Positions 52,499-63,089 of a stretch of DNA of 64,000 nt are shown piece after piece. Below the pieces are notes generated by a model that worked only from the letters and a program-made list of their open reading frames with translations, was not told the DNA's origin and did no database searches. Source of the stretch: Carnegiea gigantea (lineage: Eukaryota > Streptophyta > Magnoliopsida > Caryophyllales > Cactaceae); contig JAKOGI010000536.1 in the NCBI GenBank assembly GCA_029747015.1, positions 248,001 through 312,000 of the forward strand. The letters run 5' to 3'. Made by a program: the position numbers and the translations under genes. Each line of letters opens with the position of its first letter. Position 1 is the first letter of the stretch.

Positions 52499-52864
52499 AT
52501 TGAAGGCAACAAGAGGTTATAGCTTCAATTAGGGAGGCAACTAGTTCGATTGACTCCATTAGTAGGCAAGTTGGAGCCAAATTTTTGAGTTTTGCGTGAC
52601 TACAAAGTTGGAGTTACAACTTGTTGTTTTAGAATGATGGAGGCAACAACTTTGGCCATCCTCCTAGTCATCACTCTTGTGCTTTGATTGTCAAATGCAA
52701 TACTAGCCTTTTCAGATCCTTCATATGTAGATTCGATGGTCTCCTTCTTCAAAGGTTGAAGGATGGCATTCTTGGGGGCCATGTTATCTTCAAAGGAATG
52801 CAGAGTTTGTAGTTTGGAGAAACAGATGAGAGGCAGAGATATCCCACTGAGCATGCTAAAAATT

Positions 52865-53517
52865 TGTAAACACAAATTTCGAGCCTAAAATAAAGTAGAC
52901 AAGAAATTGAGAAACAAATCGAGTTTTCATATTGATATTGTATAAATGGGTACAATCTCTGTATAATTGTTACAAGAACAAGTATAATAAATCATCTGAG
53001 TCGATCTCCTTGAATAGTCTTGAATGAATTTGGTCTCGAGAGAGGTTTTAATAGGCTTAGTCTCTATCTAGACGAGTTTTCTTTTATCTTCAGAAATAGA
53101 CGGCACATACTTTTATTGTGCTTGTTGTCTTCCTCAAGAGAAATCATTCCTTTGAGTCTTCATAATGCCTCCGGAGTGAATGAATTTTCCACTCCCCAGA
53201 GTAGGAGGAAGTGGTGCTCTATTTGTAGGGAAAGAATCATCTCACTTTATTAGGGTTTGCGACTTATTCGCCTTCTTAGACTGTTGATTGGGCCTTTGAC
53301 TTGTTAGTCTATTTGACTGGTAATTTAATAGTCAATTCGACTGGTGATTTAATAGTCAATTTGACCGTTGACTTGATTGTCATTCAGGTCATGACTTGGT
53401 AGTTAATTCGACCTAATTTATTTAAATAAATTAAATTAACTAAATGGGCTGACCCAATTGATCAATTTATATTTATTTTTTTAACATGACATTTATTATT
53501 AAATTTTTTATGCCTAT
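52865..53517 (-). mobile_element. 5' LTR of gag-only element
   Basis: Pair of 47304-47940. The inner edge on the minus strand reads ...TTTACA, followed by AATTTTTAGCATGCTCAGTG, where a PBS would be expected, but no tRNA match was confirmed. Its TATA box is mutated (TACAAATAG) relative to the other LTR, and it contains an extra short direct duplication (AATTTAATAGTCAATT, about 53321-53360). Confidence 0.72.
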
Positions 53518-55113
53518 GAAGACCTCTAGAGCTTTGATTCCATTCCACAGCTTAGTTGTCCGTTGTTTAGATCCAGTTATCTAATTGCCTGAATCTGTTG
53601 AACTTCTAAATTACTTCACAAAATTTTGGACAATGGGTTGAAGTCCAAAACCTAAGGTCGACTCCGACTTTTATTTAGACATGATTGCTTTGGAAGCAAG
53701 AATATATTCTGATGATAAATTCTGGTTAGTTTGGGTTAACTGGATTTCGAGCTTACTTCAAGTTAAAGCCTATTGCAATATCAGGTTGGGTATGCTTCGA
53801 TGTTGATAAATTCAGATAGCGTGCCTCAGTTCAAGTTTGCAGCCTGGCTTTGTCTTATAATCTTAATAAGAAATTATAGTTTACTCTCGGTTGGACGAAT
53901 TCTATGTCGTTTTTATTTTGTAAATTCAATTGAGATTTGGATCAAATTACGTCGTTATGTTTTACAGCCAATGCCATGTTTATTCAGTTCTTGTGGGTCA
54001 AGTAATTAGATTAAAGTAAGCTTCTCTCCTCTCCACCAAAGGGGGGGGGGGGGGTCGGGGGATGTTGCGTAAAATCATTGCACAAGGCATATCTCTCTGT
54101 TAGGTATCAAAAGAATGCACACTGGAAAGCAGATATAATTCAAATGCAAATTGGTGACCCTTTGCTGGTTTGAGTGTGAACCTTAGCCTGGGACAAGGAC
54201 AACGTCGGTTAGATTGCCAACAAACAGACTGTGTCAATTGCACCGGACGATAAAAGCCAATTTTCTCCATTTATAGGTGGAAATATGCCACTTGCTAAAA
54301 GCTCGTATCTTAGGTGCTTTTATAAGATTGAATTGCGGTGACTACATAATGCATGAGTTGATGTGAATATTTGTGATGATGGAATAGCTGAATCTTTGTA
54401 TCTGGGTCTCGGCAGGCTTTATCCTATCTCCCTTTTCCAATTTTACATGGTCTATTGGGTCCCCTAGATCGAATCCTATGGTTTATCGTTTGTGAATGTT
54501 AAAGAGAAAAGCGCAATCTGCGACTTGAAAGTTGGGAATACGACCCAATTGTGGTAATGTCGGCTCACGATTTAAATTTTATTGACTACTATTAGTATAG
54601 ATTAGCTTAGTTATTTTAGTGTTTTCTCCTTAAAGTTTAAACAAGGACATAAAGATTGGGAAAAAAAAATATGTGATAGAAGAATTTCATCTTTTACAGA
54701 CAAATAGTAATAGAAACCAAATAGTAATAGAAAAATGCTATCTATTCCCCTTCGTTGGCAGGTAACACTAGAGTTTGCTCATTTTGGAGGTGTTGCTTTT
54801 GTCGTAGGTTGAGTCAACTGATGATCTTCGTGCTTGTGTTTTTTGTTTTTTGTTTTTTTGGGTGTGCATTTTTTTTGGGGGGGGGGGGGGGGGGCTCTTG
54901 TTCTCTCTGGATGCTTGAACTTTCGGTTGACAAATAATTTTTGAAGCAACTCGAACATCTGTAATTCGTGGGTGCAATTATAATTTTTTGAGTATATTTG
55001 TATACGAAATTTGAATGTTTATTTCTTTCATTTGGTTAAGTCATCTTCTTTGTATGGGTAATTTTCCCAGTTGTGTCCTGGTGGTATCATTCAAGATACT
55101 ATGTTAAAAAAAT
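53518..55113. other. Intergenic region without a recognised gene
   Basis: AT-rich. G-run at about 54040-54051 and a T/G compound tract at 54871-54893. Short open frames here (such as 53773-54009) show no domain or codon pattern that supports a gene. Confidence 0.6.
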
Positions 55114-55843
55114 ATACACAGAAGTAATAAATTGTCATAACTCATAGCTAAAATCAGAGATGCTGAATTTTTGTAAATAGCCTATTATACTAGTGTATTT
55201 TTAAATTCAACAAAGATTTCAATATGCATTTAAAATTCAATCTCGATAAAATTGAGTACAATTTTAAGTACACTACTCTATTCCTTTTTTTGGGGTGGGG
55301 GTGAATACGGCACAAAGATCGTTGTAAGCAGGATTCGAATCCATATTTATGGTAATCATTATATTTTTGCGACAGCCGGTCTGATACAACTCGTGTTAAT
55401 ACTAGGCACATTTTATTTAGCGATTTCAGCATAATGTAATCAAGTTAAATAATCAAAATACTGTAAAAGAGAGGAGCTAGTCTTAAAATATCTGACTTGA
55501 TTTTGAGTTTGAGATGAGGGGGGAAAAAAAAAAGCAGAATTAGTTGACTAGATCACGCAGTATCTATGACAAAGTGTTAGGGTCTATTCATTTTTCAGCA
55601 TACTAAATCTATTTTCTGCTCTTATCTACTTCAACCTGCTCTAATATGCTTTAATCTCTCTCAAAATTGCTCTCAATATGCTCCTACTAGCTCTAACTAG
55701 ATCCAACTTTTTCTAACTCGTTAACCACTTCTTCAAAATGTTAAAAATGAACACGCCCTTAGTCCCACTATATAGCTCATTCTACTTTTTTTTGGGGGGG
55801 GGGGGGGAGGAGCAGTGGGTACTTATATATATATATTATATAT

Positions 55844-55914
<71 letters not shown>

Positions 55915-57315
55915 GAAGTATAAATTTCCATAACTCATGACTAAAATCAAAGATATTGAATTTCTATAAATAGCCTATTATACCAGCGTATAATTAAATT
56001 CAACAAAGATTTCAATATGCATTTAAAATTCAATCTCGATAAAATTGAGTACAATTTGAAGTACACTAGATTATTCCTTTTTGGGGGTGAATGAGGCAGA
56101 GAGATTGTTGTAAGCAGGATTCAAATCCATGTTTAAGGCAATCATTATATTTTTGCGACAGCCGGTCTAGTACAACTCATGTGATAACTGGGCACATTTT
56201 ACTTAGCTATTTGAGCATAATTTAACCAAGTTAAATAATCAAAATATTGTAAAAGAGGGGAGTTAGTCTTAAAATATCTGACTTGCTTTTGAGTTTGAGA
56301 TGAGAAAAAACAATAGGGTTAGTTGATTAGACTATGCAGTACCTATGACAAAGTTTTAGGGTCTATTCATTTTTCAGCATATTAAACCTCCTATCTGCTC
56401 TTATCTGCTTCATCCTGATCCGATCGGCTTTAATCCCTCTCAAAATTGCTCTCAATATGCCCCTGTTAGCTCTAACCAGATCCAACTTTTTCTAACTCGT
56501 TAACCACTCCTTCAAAATGTTAAAAATGAACACGCCCTTAGTCCCACTATATAACCCATTGTGCTTTTTAGTTTTTTTGGGAGGGGAGGCAGAAGCAGTG
56601 GATACTGGTCTAAAAAAATATAAATTGCCATAACTTATAACTAAAATCAAAGATATTGAATTTCTGTAAATAGCCTATTATACCAGTGTATAATTAAATT
56701 TAACAAAGATTTCAATATGCATTTAAAATTCAATCTCGATAAAATTGAGTACAATTTTCAGTGCACTACTCTATTCCCTTTTTTTTGGCGGGTGAATGAG
56801 GTACAAAGATCATTGTAAGCAGGATTCAAATCCATGTTTATGGCAATCATTATATTTTTGCGACAGCCGGTCTGATACAACTCGTGTAATAACTAGGCAC
56901 ATTTTACTTAGCTATTTGAGCATAATTTAACCAAGTTAAATAATCAAAATATTGCAAAAGAGGGGAGCTAGTCTTAAAATATCTGACTTGATTTTGAGTT
57001 TGAGATGAGAAAAACAGCAGGATTAGTTGACTAGACCATGCAGTATCTGTGACAAAATTTTACGGTCTATTCATTTTTCAGCATATTAAACCTCCTATTT
57101 GCTCTTACCCGCTTCAACTCACTCTAATCCGCTTTAATCCCTCTCAAAATTACTCTCAATATGCTCCTACTAGCTCTAACCGGATCCAACTTTTTCTAAG
57201 TTGTTAACCACTTCTTCAAAATGTTAAAAATGAACGTGCCCTTACTCCCACTATACAGGCCATTCTACTTTTTTCGGTTTTTTTTTGGGGGGGGGGGCAG
57301 AAGCAGTGGGTACTT
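55114..57315. repeat. Three direct copies of a 0.7-0.8 kb repeat
   Basis: Units about 55114-55913, 55914-56617 and 56618-57315. Each begins with TAAATTGCCATAACT-like sequence and contains CAATCTCGATAAAATTGAGT, GTAAGCAGGATTC(G/A)AATCCAT and GCGACAGCCGGTCT. Each ends with a T-run/G-run tract followed by AGCAGTGG(G/A)TACT. No protein is encoded. The GGATTCGAATCC palindrome resembles a tRNA B-box, hinting at a tRNA-derived origin, but no A-box or cloverleaf was found. Confidence 0.88.
55826..55915. repeat. (TA)n/(CA)n microsatellite
   Basis: Alternating TA tract with occasional phase changes (about 55826-55895), ending in (CA)n. Located at the first unit junction of the 0.7-kb repeats. Confidence 0.95.
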
Positions 57316-57990
57316 GTATATTACTTAAATCAACAAATTTACATCAGCCCTCTGCAACAAGATTCAGAACAGATTCTCAACCCTCTTCAATCTGTAGTCT
57401 CTTGCTCCATGATAAAAGGCTAGAGGTGAGCTAATTAATGAGCAACAATATTTCCCCGCATTGTACTACTATTTTCATTGGAATGGGACAATGGTTTTGC
57501 CTACAGTCCATCCATTGCCAACATATTAGAACTTGTACCTCAAATCTAATACTCCCACCGTCTCTGAGTTATGGTCCTTTTTGACTTTTTGCATATATTA
57601 CGCAAGTTAAATTATTATGTAAATATTTATTACTTTACTCAAGTTGCCATTGACTTTTATGTGGAATTGAATTTACATTCCTTATTTGATTGGTGTATTT
57701 AATCTTAATTAAGAGTTATTTCAGTACGAATACTAGATGGATGAGGGGGGAAGAATGGGCTTACGAGATAGTGATCATCGGGAACGTTGGGCCTTCAGTC
57801 CTCCCTGCAACAAAGGCACGCATTTGATTTGGATCCGGTAAATGCCCCTCTGATGATTAAGTCAGAACTTTACAAGAGGAGAGGGAGAAGCAGAAAAGAC
57901 AAGAAAATCGAGGCTGGTGCATGACGTCAATGCCTAGGTATCTTTGCCCCGCATTCAGTACCTTTCTTAGGTGGTAGATGGGTATTTATA
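57316..57990. other. Intergenic stretch leading into element T2
   Basis: AT-rich to about 57720, then more GC-rich. No LTR could be identified on the minus strand where T2's 3' LTR would be expected, so the edge of T2 on this side is undefined. Confidence 0.5.
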
Positions 57991-58040
57991 AGGTACAGTG
58001 CAGATAGGCTAACTAGTAGTTTCGCAGGGTCGTCTTTGTC
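57991..58040 (+). promoter_or_regulatory. TATA box and leader of the unknown two-part ORF
   Basis: GGGTATTTATAAGG at about 57979-57993 lies about 50 bp before the ATG at 58041, a plausible core promoter on the strand opposite to T2 pol. Confidence 0.4.
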
Positions 58041-58725
58041 ATGGGCTTCGAAGAAGAAGAGATTGAGCCAGAGTGCGTTAGGAGGCCCACATTTGAAGCC
58101 AATCTAATGGGCCTTTTTGTGTGGGTTGATGACGTGGCCCTGCCAGCGAGGTTTTTTCTGGATAATTTAGCCCCACATTTTACCCGTACAGTACTTCCCA
58201 AGACCAAGGTGAGTAGAACGTGGACCAATAAACCGACATTGCTCTAGCTCTATGCTGCTCTGACACCAGCTGCGCAAATACCGAGCTCACTTATTTTCCC
58301 TGCTCCCATTAGTGGAAATTAGAGGGCTATTCCTCATGTTGCTATATAAGGAGGGAGGTATGGCGGAACCATACGCTTTCAGGGCCCTCTTCGAACCATC
58401 AACTGGTGAAATATGTGGTTCCCCATGTCGCTTAACACCTGTGAGACGGCCCCCCCACGTCTGGGTGGCGTTTCACTGGAGCCAATTGGATAAAGTTGTG
58501 CCTCCTCTTCCTCCTAATCCATTACTTGTTGATTCCAACAGTTATGTTAAAGCTTTATTAAGGAGGATGTGGAGGACGAAGCTAAGGAGAGGGACTTCCC
58601 AAGGAATGGACTTCTTGATTTTGCAAAGTGCTTATTCCCAAAGTACAAAATGCACATTTTATAAGGCTACCCTGGATGCCCATAATGCCCTTACCCCTTG
58701 TGTAAAAGAAAGTGACGATGAGTAA
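58041..58725 (+). CDS. Unknown two-part ORF at the edge of T2 (possible two exons)
   Basis: Part 1 starts MGFEEEEIEPECVRRPTFEA and runs open to 58247, but has a strong donor AAG|GTGAGT at 58206-58208. Part 2 (open frame 58312-58725, 137 codons) contains AEPYAFRALFEPSTGEICGS, RRPPHVWVAFHWSQLDKVVP and the acidic end CVKESDDE. An acceptor candidate CCATTAG|TGG lies at about 58313, giving an intron of about 105 bp, though joined at exactly these sites part 2 would be read in a different frame. The acidic end recalls the small antisense ORFs (SDDNEE). I do not recognise the protein; it may be a captured host fragment or another antisense ORF of the element. Confidence 0.4.
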
Positions 58726-58789
58726 ACTTCACTCTGCTTGCCTTGGCTTTCACCTCTTGCCAACTGTGTGAATCTTCATTATAGTTTTT

Positions 58790-59260
58790 CCTTATTACCT
58801 AAACACCGAGGAGATGGCCAACCACATTTGGGAGACCTTCAACGGATGAAAGGGGGTTCATGCAGACACTCCTCAGTAACCCCGTCCCCTTCATAAGGAC
58901 TATCATAGGCTTTGTCTGGACTTCGATCAAAGAGAAGCTAAAGAGGCCACACGGGTCTTCGAGATGCCAGAACTTATCCATGCCACCTTATATGCCATGG
59001 TGGTTAATGACGCCCTAGGATTGGGCATATTAACTAGGAACATGGCACTAGTGTTGAAGTCGGCGTTGGCTGATCTCTGTTGGCATGCCTTTGAGATGTA
59101 GTTTGGGGTCTACAGGCGTCACCTCTTGGCAGCTCAGCAACCCCCTTCAACGGCCCTGGCCCTGGCCCCGGCGGGTCCTTCATCCGCCCCTGCCTCTTCC
59201 ACGTGTTAGGAGGAGAGCGTGGGGTCTAACAAGGACCCGCGACCTTAGGTAGAGGGGCCG
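58790..59260 (+). pseudogene. Small antisense ORF, copy D (in T2)
   Basis: The plus strand reads NTEEMANHIWETFNG, a stop, then (in-frame pieces) EATRVFEMPELIHATLYAMV and VNDALGLGILTRNMALVLKS to a stop after CWHAFEM near 59100. The frame then resumes as FGVYRRHLLAAQQPP and a Pro/Ala-rich tract, with another stop near 59208. It matches copies A-C in order and motifs and, like them, is opposite in strand to the element's pol. The start codon is not preserved. Confidence 0.6.
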
Positions 59261-59449
59261 ACGCTAACTAGGCCCTTAACCTATTCAAGATGTCATTTTT
59301 CATTCCCTTTGCGTTGTTAGTGTAGCTTTTCCGAACAATCAATGAATGATAAATGCCTTTTCCTGTTGCGTTTGCTGTTACAGTTCATATCATGGTCTTG
59401 TTCTACACCTCTAATCCTTTTCCAATCTTCCCTCCAAAGTCACACCCAA

Positions 59450-60200
59450 TGATCCTGAGGTATAGTGGACAGCTTAAGGTCGTGCCTTAATAGCCTCAAC
59501 CCCTACTAGGGCTTAAAGGATTGTGGTCGGCTGAAGGGTCGCTCTGCCACACTTAGCCTTAGAGGGGCTAGAGGTGCAGTGGATATGCCCAACAGGGGCT
59601 AAAAGTATAGTGGATGGCTCCGAGGGTGTGCCTTTATTGCCTTAGCCCGCACTGGGGCTTAAGAGATTGTGGTCGGCCAAAGGGCCGAGTCTGATGCCCT
59701 CAGCCTCCAGAGGGGCTAAAGATATAGTGGGCAGCTCTGAGGCTGTGCCTTAATTACCTTAGCTCCCACTGGGGCTTTGAGGGACTATGGTATCAGCCGA
59801 GCTTGATGCCCTTAGCCCCTAAAGGGCCTAAAAGTGTAGTGAACAGCTTTGAGGTCATGCCTTTATCGCCTCCCCCCACCAGGGCTTTGAGGGGCTATGG
59901 TCGGCCGAAGTGCCGAGCCTTATGCCCTTAGCCTCCAAAGCAGCTAAAGGTGCAGTGGACCGCTCTGAGGTTGTGTCTTAACTTTCTTAGCCCCCACTGG
60001 GGCTTGAGGGACTACAGTCAATCGAAGGGCCGACCCTGATGCCCTCAACCCCTATAGGGGCTACAGGTGTAGTGGACGGCTATGAGGCTAAGCCTTTATT
60101 GACTTAGCCTCCACTGCAGCTTAAGGGACTGCGGTCGAACTAAGGGTCGAGCCTGATGCCCTTAACCACAGGGGGCTAAAGCTGTGCCGCACTGATTAGG
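59450..60200. repeat. Tandem array of T2 (about 118-bp units)
   Basis: About six to seven units, each made of two related halves: GGTATAGTGGACAGCTTAAGG ... CTTAGCCCCCACTGGGGCTT and GGTCGGCCGAAGGGCCGAGC ... CCCTTAGCCCC(T/C)A(A/G)AGGGGC. Each half holds a hairpin of the CCCC-loop-GGGG type. It is related to the inverted complement of the 59-bp units of T1, so the unit doubled in this lineage. Confidence 0.85.
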
Positions 60201-60365
60201 CCTCAGCCACTGGGAGTTTGAGATAGATAATGGGCCTGTTGGGTTAAGCCATTTCTAGGCTCACTACTTAGTGGTGCTTTCGCTTACTTCTCCGTTTTAG
60301 GCCACGTGGCGCATGTGGCCCTAATCTCTCGAATGAAGAGCCAGGCCTTTCAAACTTCCTTCCTT

Positions 60366-60513
60366 GCATCTATATATGGTGGATTTGGATTGTTCATTCG
60401 TGCCTCCTTGTTCGCAGTGTTTTAGAGAGAGAAATACCTTCTTAGAGACAGAAACTCAGTCCCCAGTTTAACTCTTTACGGAGCCACCCAACTTCATTCT
60501 ATAGGAGCAGTAC
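60366..60513 (+). promoter_or_regulatory. TATA box and leader of the T2 antisense ORF
   Basis: ATCTATATATGGTGG at about 60368, then a leader with GTTTTAGAGAGAGAAATACC (about 60418) and the ATG at 60514. The GAGAGA leader also occurs upstream of the T1 antisense ORF, so both elements appear to carry their own antisense promoter. Confidence 0.5.
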
Positions 60514-62764
60514 ATGGCTGAGGGTTTGATCAAAGGTACGTTTGCTTCTTCATCCTCATCTTCCTACCCAGAGGAGGTGAGTAAAGGGATCAGCCCCAGA
60601 GCTAGTGGTTCAGACGATACGACATCGGGCATAGTGAGTTCGAGCGGTAGTAGCCCACCAGAGGTGGTGCCTGTCGGGAATGCCGTCCTGAACGCTCTTG
60701 CCCGTTCTGACCCCGTGGATAGCTCGGGTTCGCACTTCCTGAACCCAAAGGTTATAACCAAGCTCGACCGCGAAGAGCTGGAGCACCACTACCTCTTCCC
60801 TTGGGACTATAAGATCATCCTCTCGGTGTTGGACGCCACTGTAAAGGGGCTACCCCCTCATTGCATAGTGGTGTATCGCACGACCTTTGACTACGGCCTG
60901 CGCTTCCCCTTACATAGAGTGATTTAAGACATATGTGAGGGTTACCAATTAGGGATAGTACAGATTGTCCTGATGTCTTGGCATAACATCTGCTCATTCA
61001 TTGCGATCTGCAAGTTGTGTGACCTAGCGTGCTCGGCTCACGCGTTTCTCAGGCGCACACTATGCAGAAGGCCCCTGGCGAGACCAGGGAGGCCGACTGG
61101 TTTAGTCTTAAAAATAAGAAGGGGAATCATGTTTGTGATAGAGAGAAAGTCTACATTAAAAAGCTGAAAGCATGACTTCATCTTCGTGAGGCGCCCCAGG
61201 AAAACTTCCCTAGGTGGAACTGCAGCGATCCGGTCTGCACCCCCATCAGAGTCCCCAGTGACGCTGAAGTGGTTGCAGCTAACTATTTCCAGTATACGGT
61301 CAGGGAGGATGATCGCCCTCGGCTGATTCCGTCTTTCATGGCCAAAGTCATAGAACAACAGCAGGGAAAAGATTCGGAACATCATAGGGTGAAAACAAGC
61401 GAGAAGGAACCGCCCAACTGGCTTCCCAAGCTATCCTACTTCTAGAATCATTTTTTCCTTGTAGCTACTAGGCTTCTCATTATGCCTAACTATTCTAAGG
61501 GTATCACTCTTTTCCTTGTGCCTTTAACGCCCTATCGGAATGACTTGACTTTCGTTTCTCTCTGCAATGGAAGCCTGCGGTCGGCTATCTCGGCTAGAGT
61601 CCGGGGATGCTACCTGGGAGGAAATCCATGAAGACCAAGCCCGGGAGAGGGATGAGGAGCAGAGATGACGCATCGAGGCCTATGTTGCTAAGGTTGGCTC
61701 CCTTCCAGGGGTTGTTCCTGGCTTTCTTACCAGGAGATATGCTCTAACTCCCTTTTTTCCATCTGTAGGCCAGACTCTCAATTCGCTTAAACCAACCCCG
61801 CCACCGATGATGTCCCTCCCTCCAACACTACCTCAGAAGCATCTGATGCTGAATGAGAAGACAACCATCACAAAATCAACTGAGCAGGGAGATGAGGTTG
61901 CGAAGTCCATCCCAGAGGAGGTTGCACCTATACCGCCCCCCGCGAAGTGATTTGGGTCAGAAGGATGTGTCCGTCCTTCTCCAAAGAGTGGATCAACGGG
62001 AATTCGCTAGATGACGAAGCTGGAGTACTCCCCTCAGTTCGCAGGGTCGATCTCCCTCCTGGAAGCAAAGCAGGTGGCCGTTGCGGAGGTATGGTTTTGC
62101 AACAAATGTGCCCCATCCTTGGTCAATACCTCTAGCCGGCTAACCTTTACCTTAGCTTGTAGATCTTTGCCTAAGCACTAAAGGCTATGAGGACAACACC
62201 CGCTGTAGCCAATTTGGAGGACCAAGTCAGAGTTCTTAAGGAGGAGAAGGCTAAGGCTTAAGCTTCCTCAGCTAAGTATCGAGGTAAGTATAAGGACCTC
62301 AAGAAGGAGAATAGAAGCCAGGAGAGGACTGAAAAAGAGCTTCACCAATGGGTTGCTGACGTTGAGGCCGAGGTTTTCGAAGTAAGATCGACTTCCCAAA
62401 GGAAGGCTTAATTGGCCGAGCGTAAGGGTCATCTCTAAGGCACCAAAGAACGTACCGCTTTTTTCCAAGAGCTGCATGAGTTGTTCCCCCCTGATTTTAA
62501 GACTCGATAGGGCTACTTCGAGGCTTGGGTGAGATACATGGAGGACCATTAGTGGGCAAGGTGAGTTAGCAAGGATCCTGATTTAGTCTTCTCTGACTAC
62601 GATCAACCCCTCGATGATGACCTAGATGAGCAGCCCCTTGAAGATGAAGAGCCGGCGGAACCAGTGGGGTGCCCTGAGGATGATGAGCCAACTGAGACAG
62701 AGCAAAGCCCAGAGGAAGGTGTCAGGATGAGGTCAAGGATGCAGAGGACTTCGTCGACGACTAA
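60514..62764 (+). pseudogene. Antisense gag-like / PF04195-like ORF of T2
   Basis: Starts MAEGLIKGTFASSSSSSYPE with a Ser/acidic N-terminus, then LEHHYLFPWDYKIILSVLDA, FDYGLRFPLHRVI, a TAA at 60925, and SWHNICSFIAICKLCDLACS, the same order as T1. A further block, NWLPKLSYF...MPNYSKG, ends at an intron donor AAGG|GTATCA (60500+1000, i.e. 61500/61501) at the same codon phase as in T1. Downstream come coiled-coil segments (KYKDLKKENRSQERTEKELH near 62290), FFQELHELFPPDFKTR and an acidic tail closing KDAEDFVDD at 62764. Several stops and frameshifts break it. It lies opposite to T2 pol. Role unknown; relatives in Tat-like elements are likewise uncharacterised. Confidence 0.72.
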
Positions 62765-63089
62765 TCCTCGGTTTCCACCCTTGACCGCCTTTAGTGTTGC
62801 TTCTCCATGTTTTTTTTCCTGCGTTGTAAGAGTATGGCCTTTTATGGGAGATATCAATGAAGTATTTTTTCATTGCTTTGCCTTTCATTTGACTATATAT
62901 TTGGTTAAGTTTCCATTCCCGTGTCTACTGCCGCATGATCGGGTCATGGCTTAGCTAGGCCTTACCGATCATGGATGTATATGTGTTACCCTCAAACTGA
63001 ACAAAATATGGGAGAGATTTAAGGGAAGGTGCAAAGTAGTGTCACCCTTCATTACTTAGTAAAAAGCCCGTACAAGGTTATTTTTACAA

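Noticed and set aside
55320..55345. tRNA gene suggested by GGATTCGAATCC
   Set aside because: No A-box at the right distance and no cloverleaf can be drawn; recorded only as a possible ancient tRNA-derived box.
55738..55923. Open frame with Tyr-Ile repeats
   Set aside because: Created by the (TA)n microsatellite.
58312..58360. TATATAA at about 58341 as promoter of copy D
   Set aside because: Lies inside the open frame of the unknown ORF, more than 400 bp before copy D; possible but without support.
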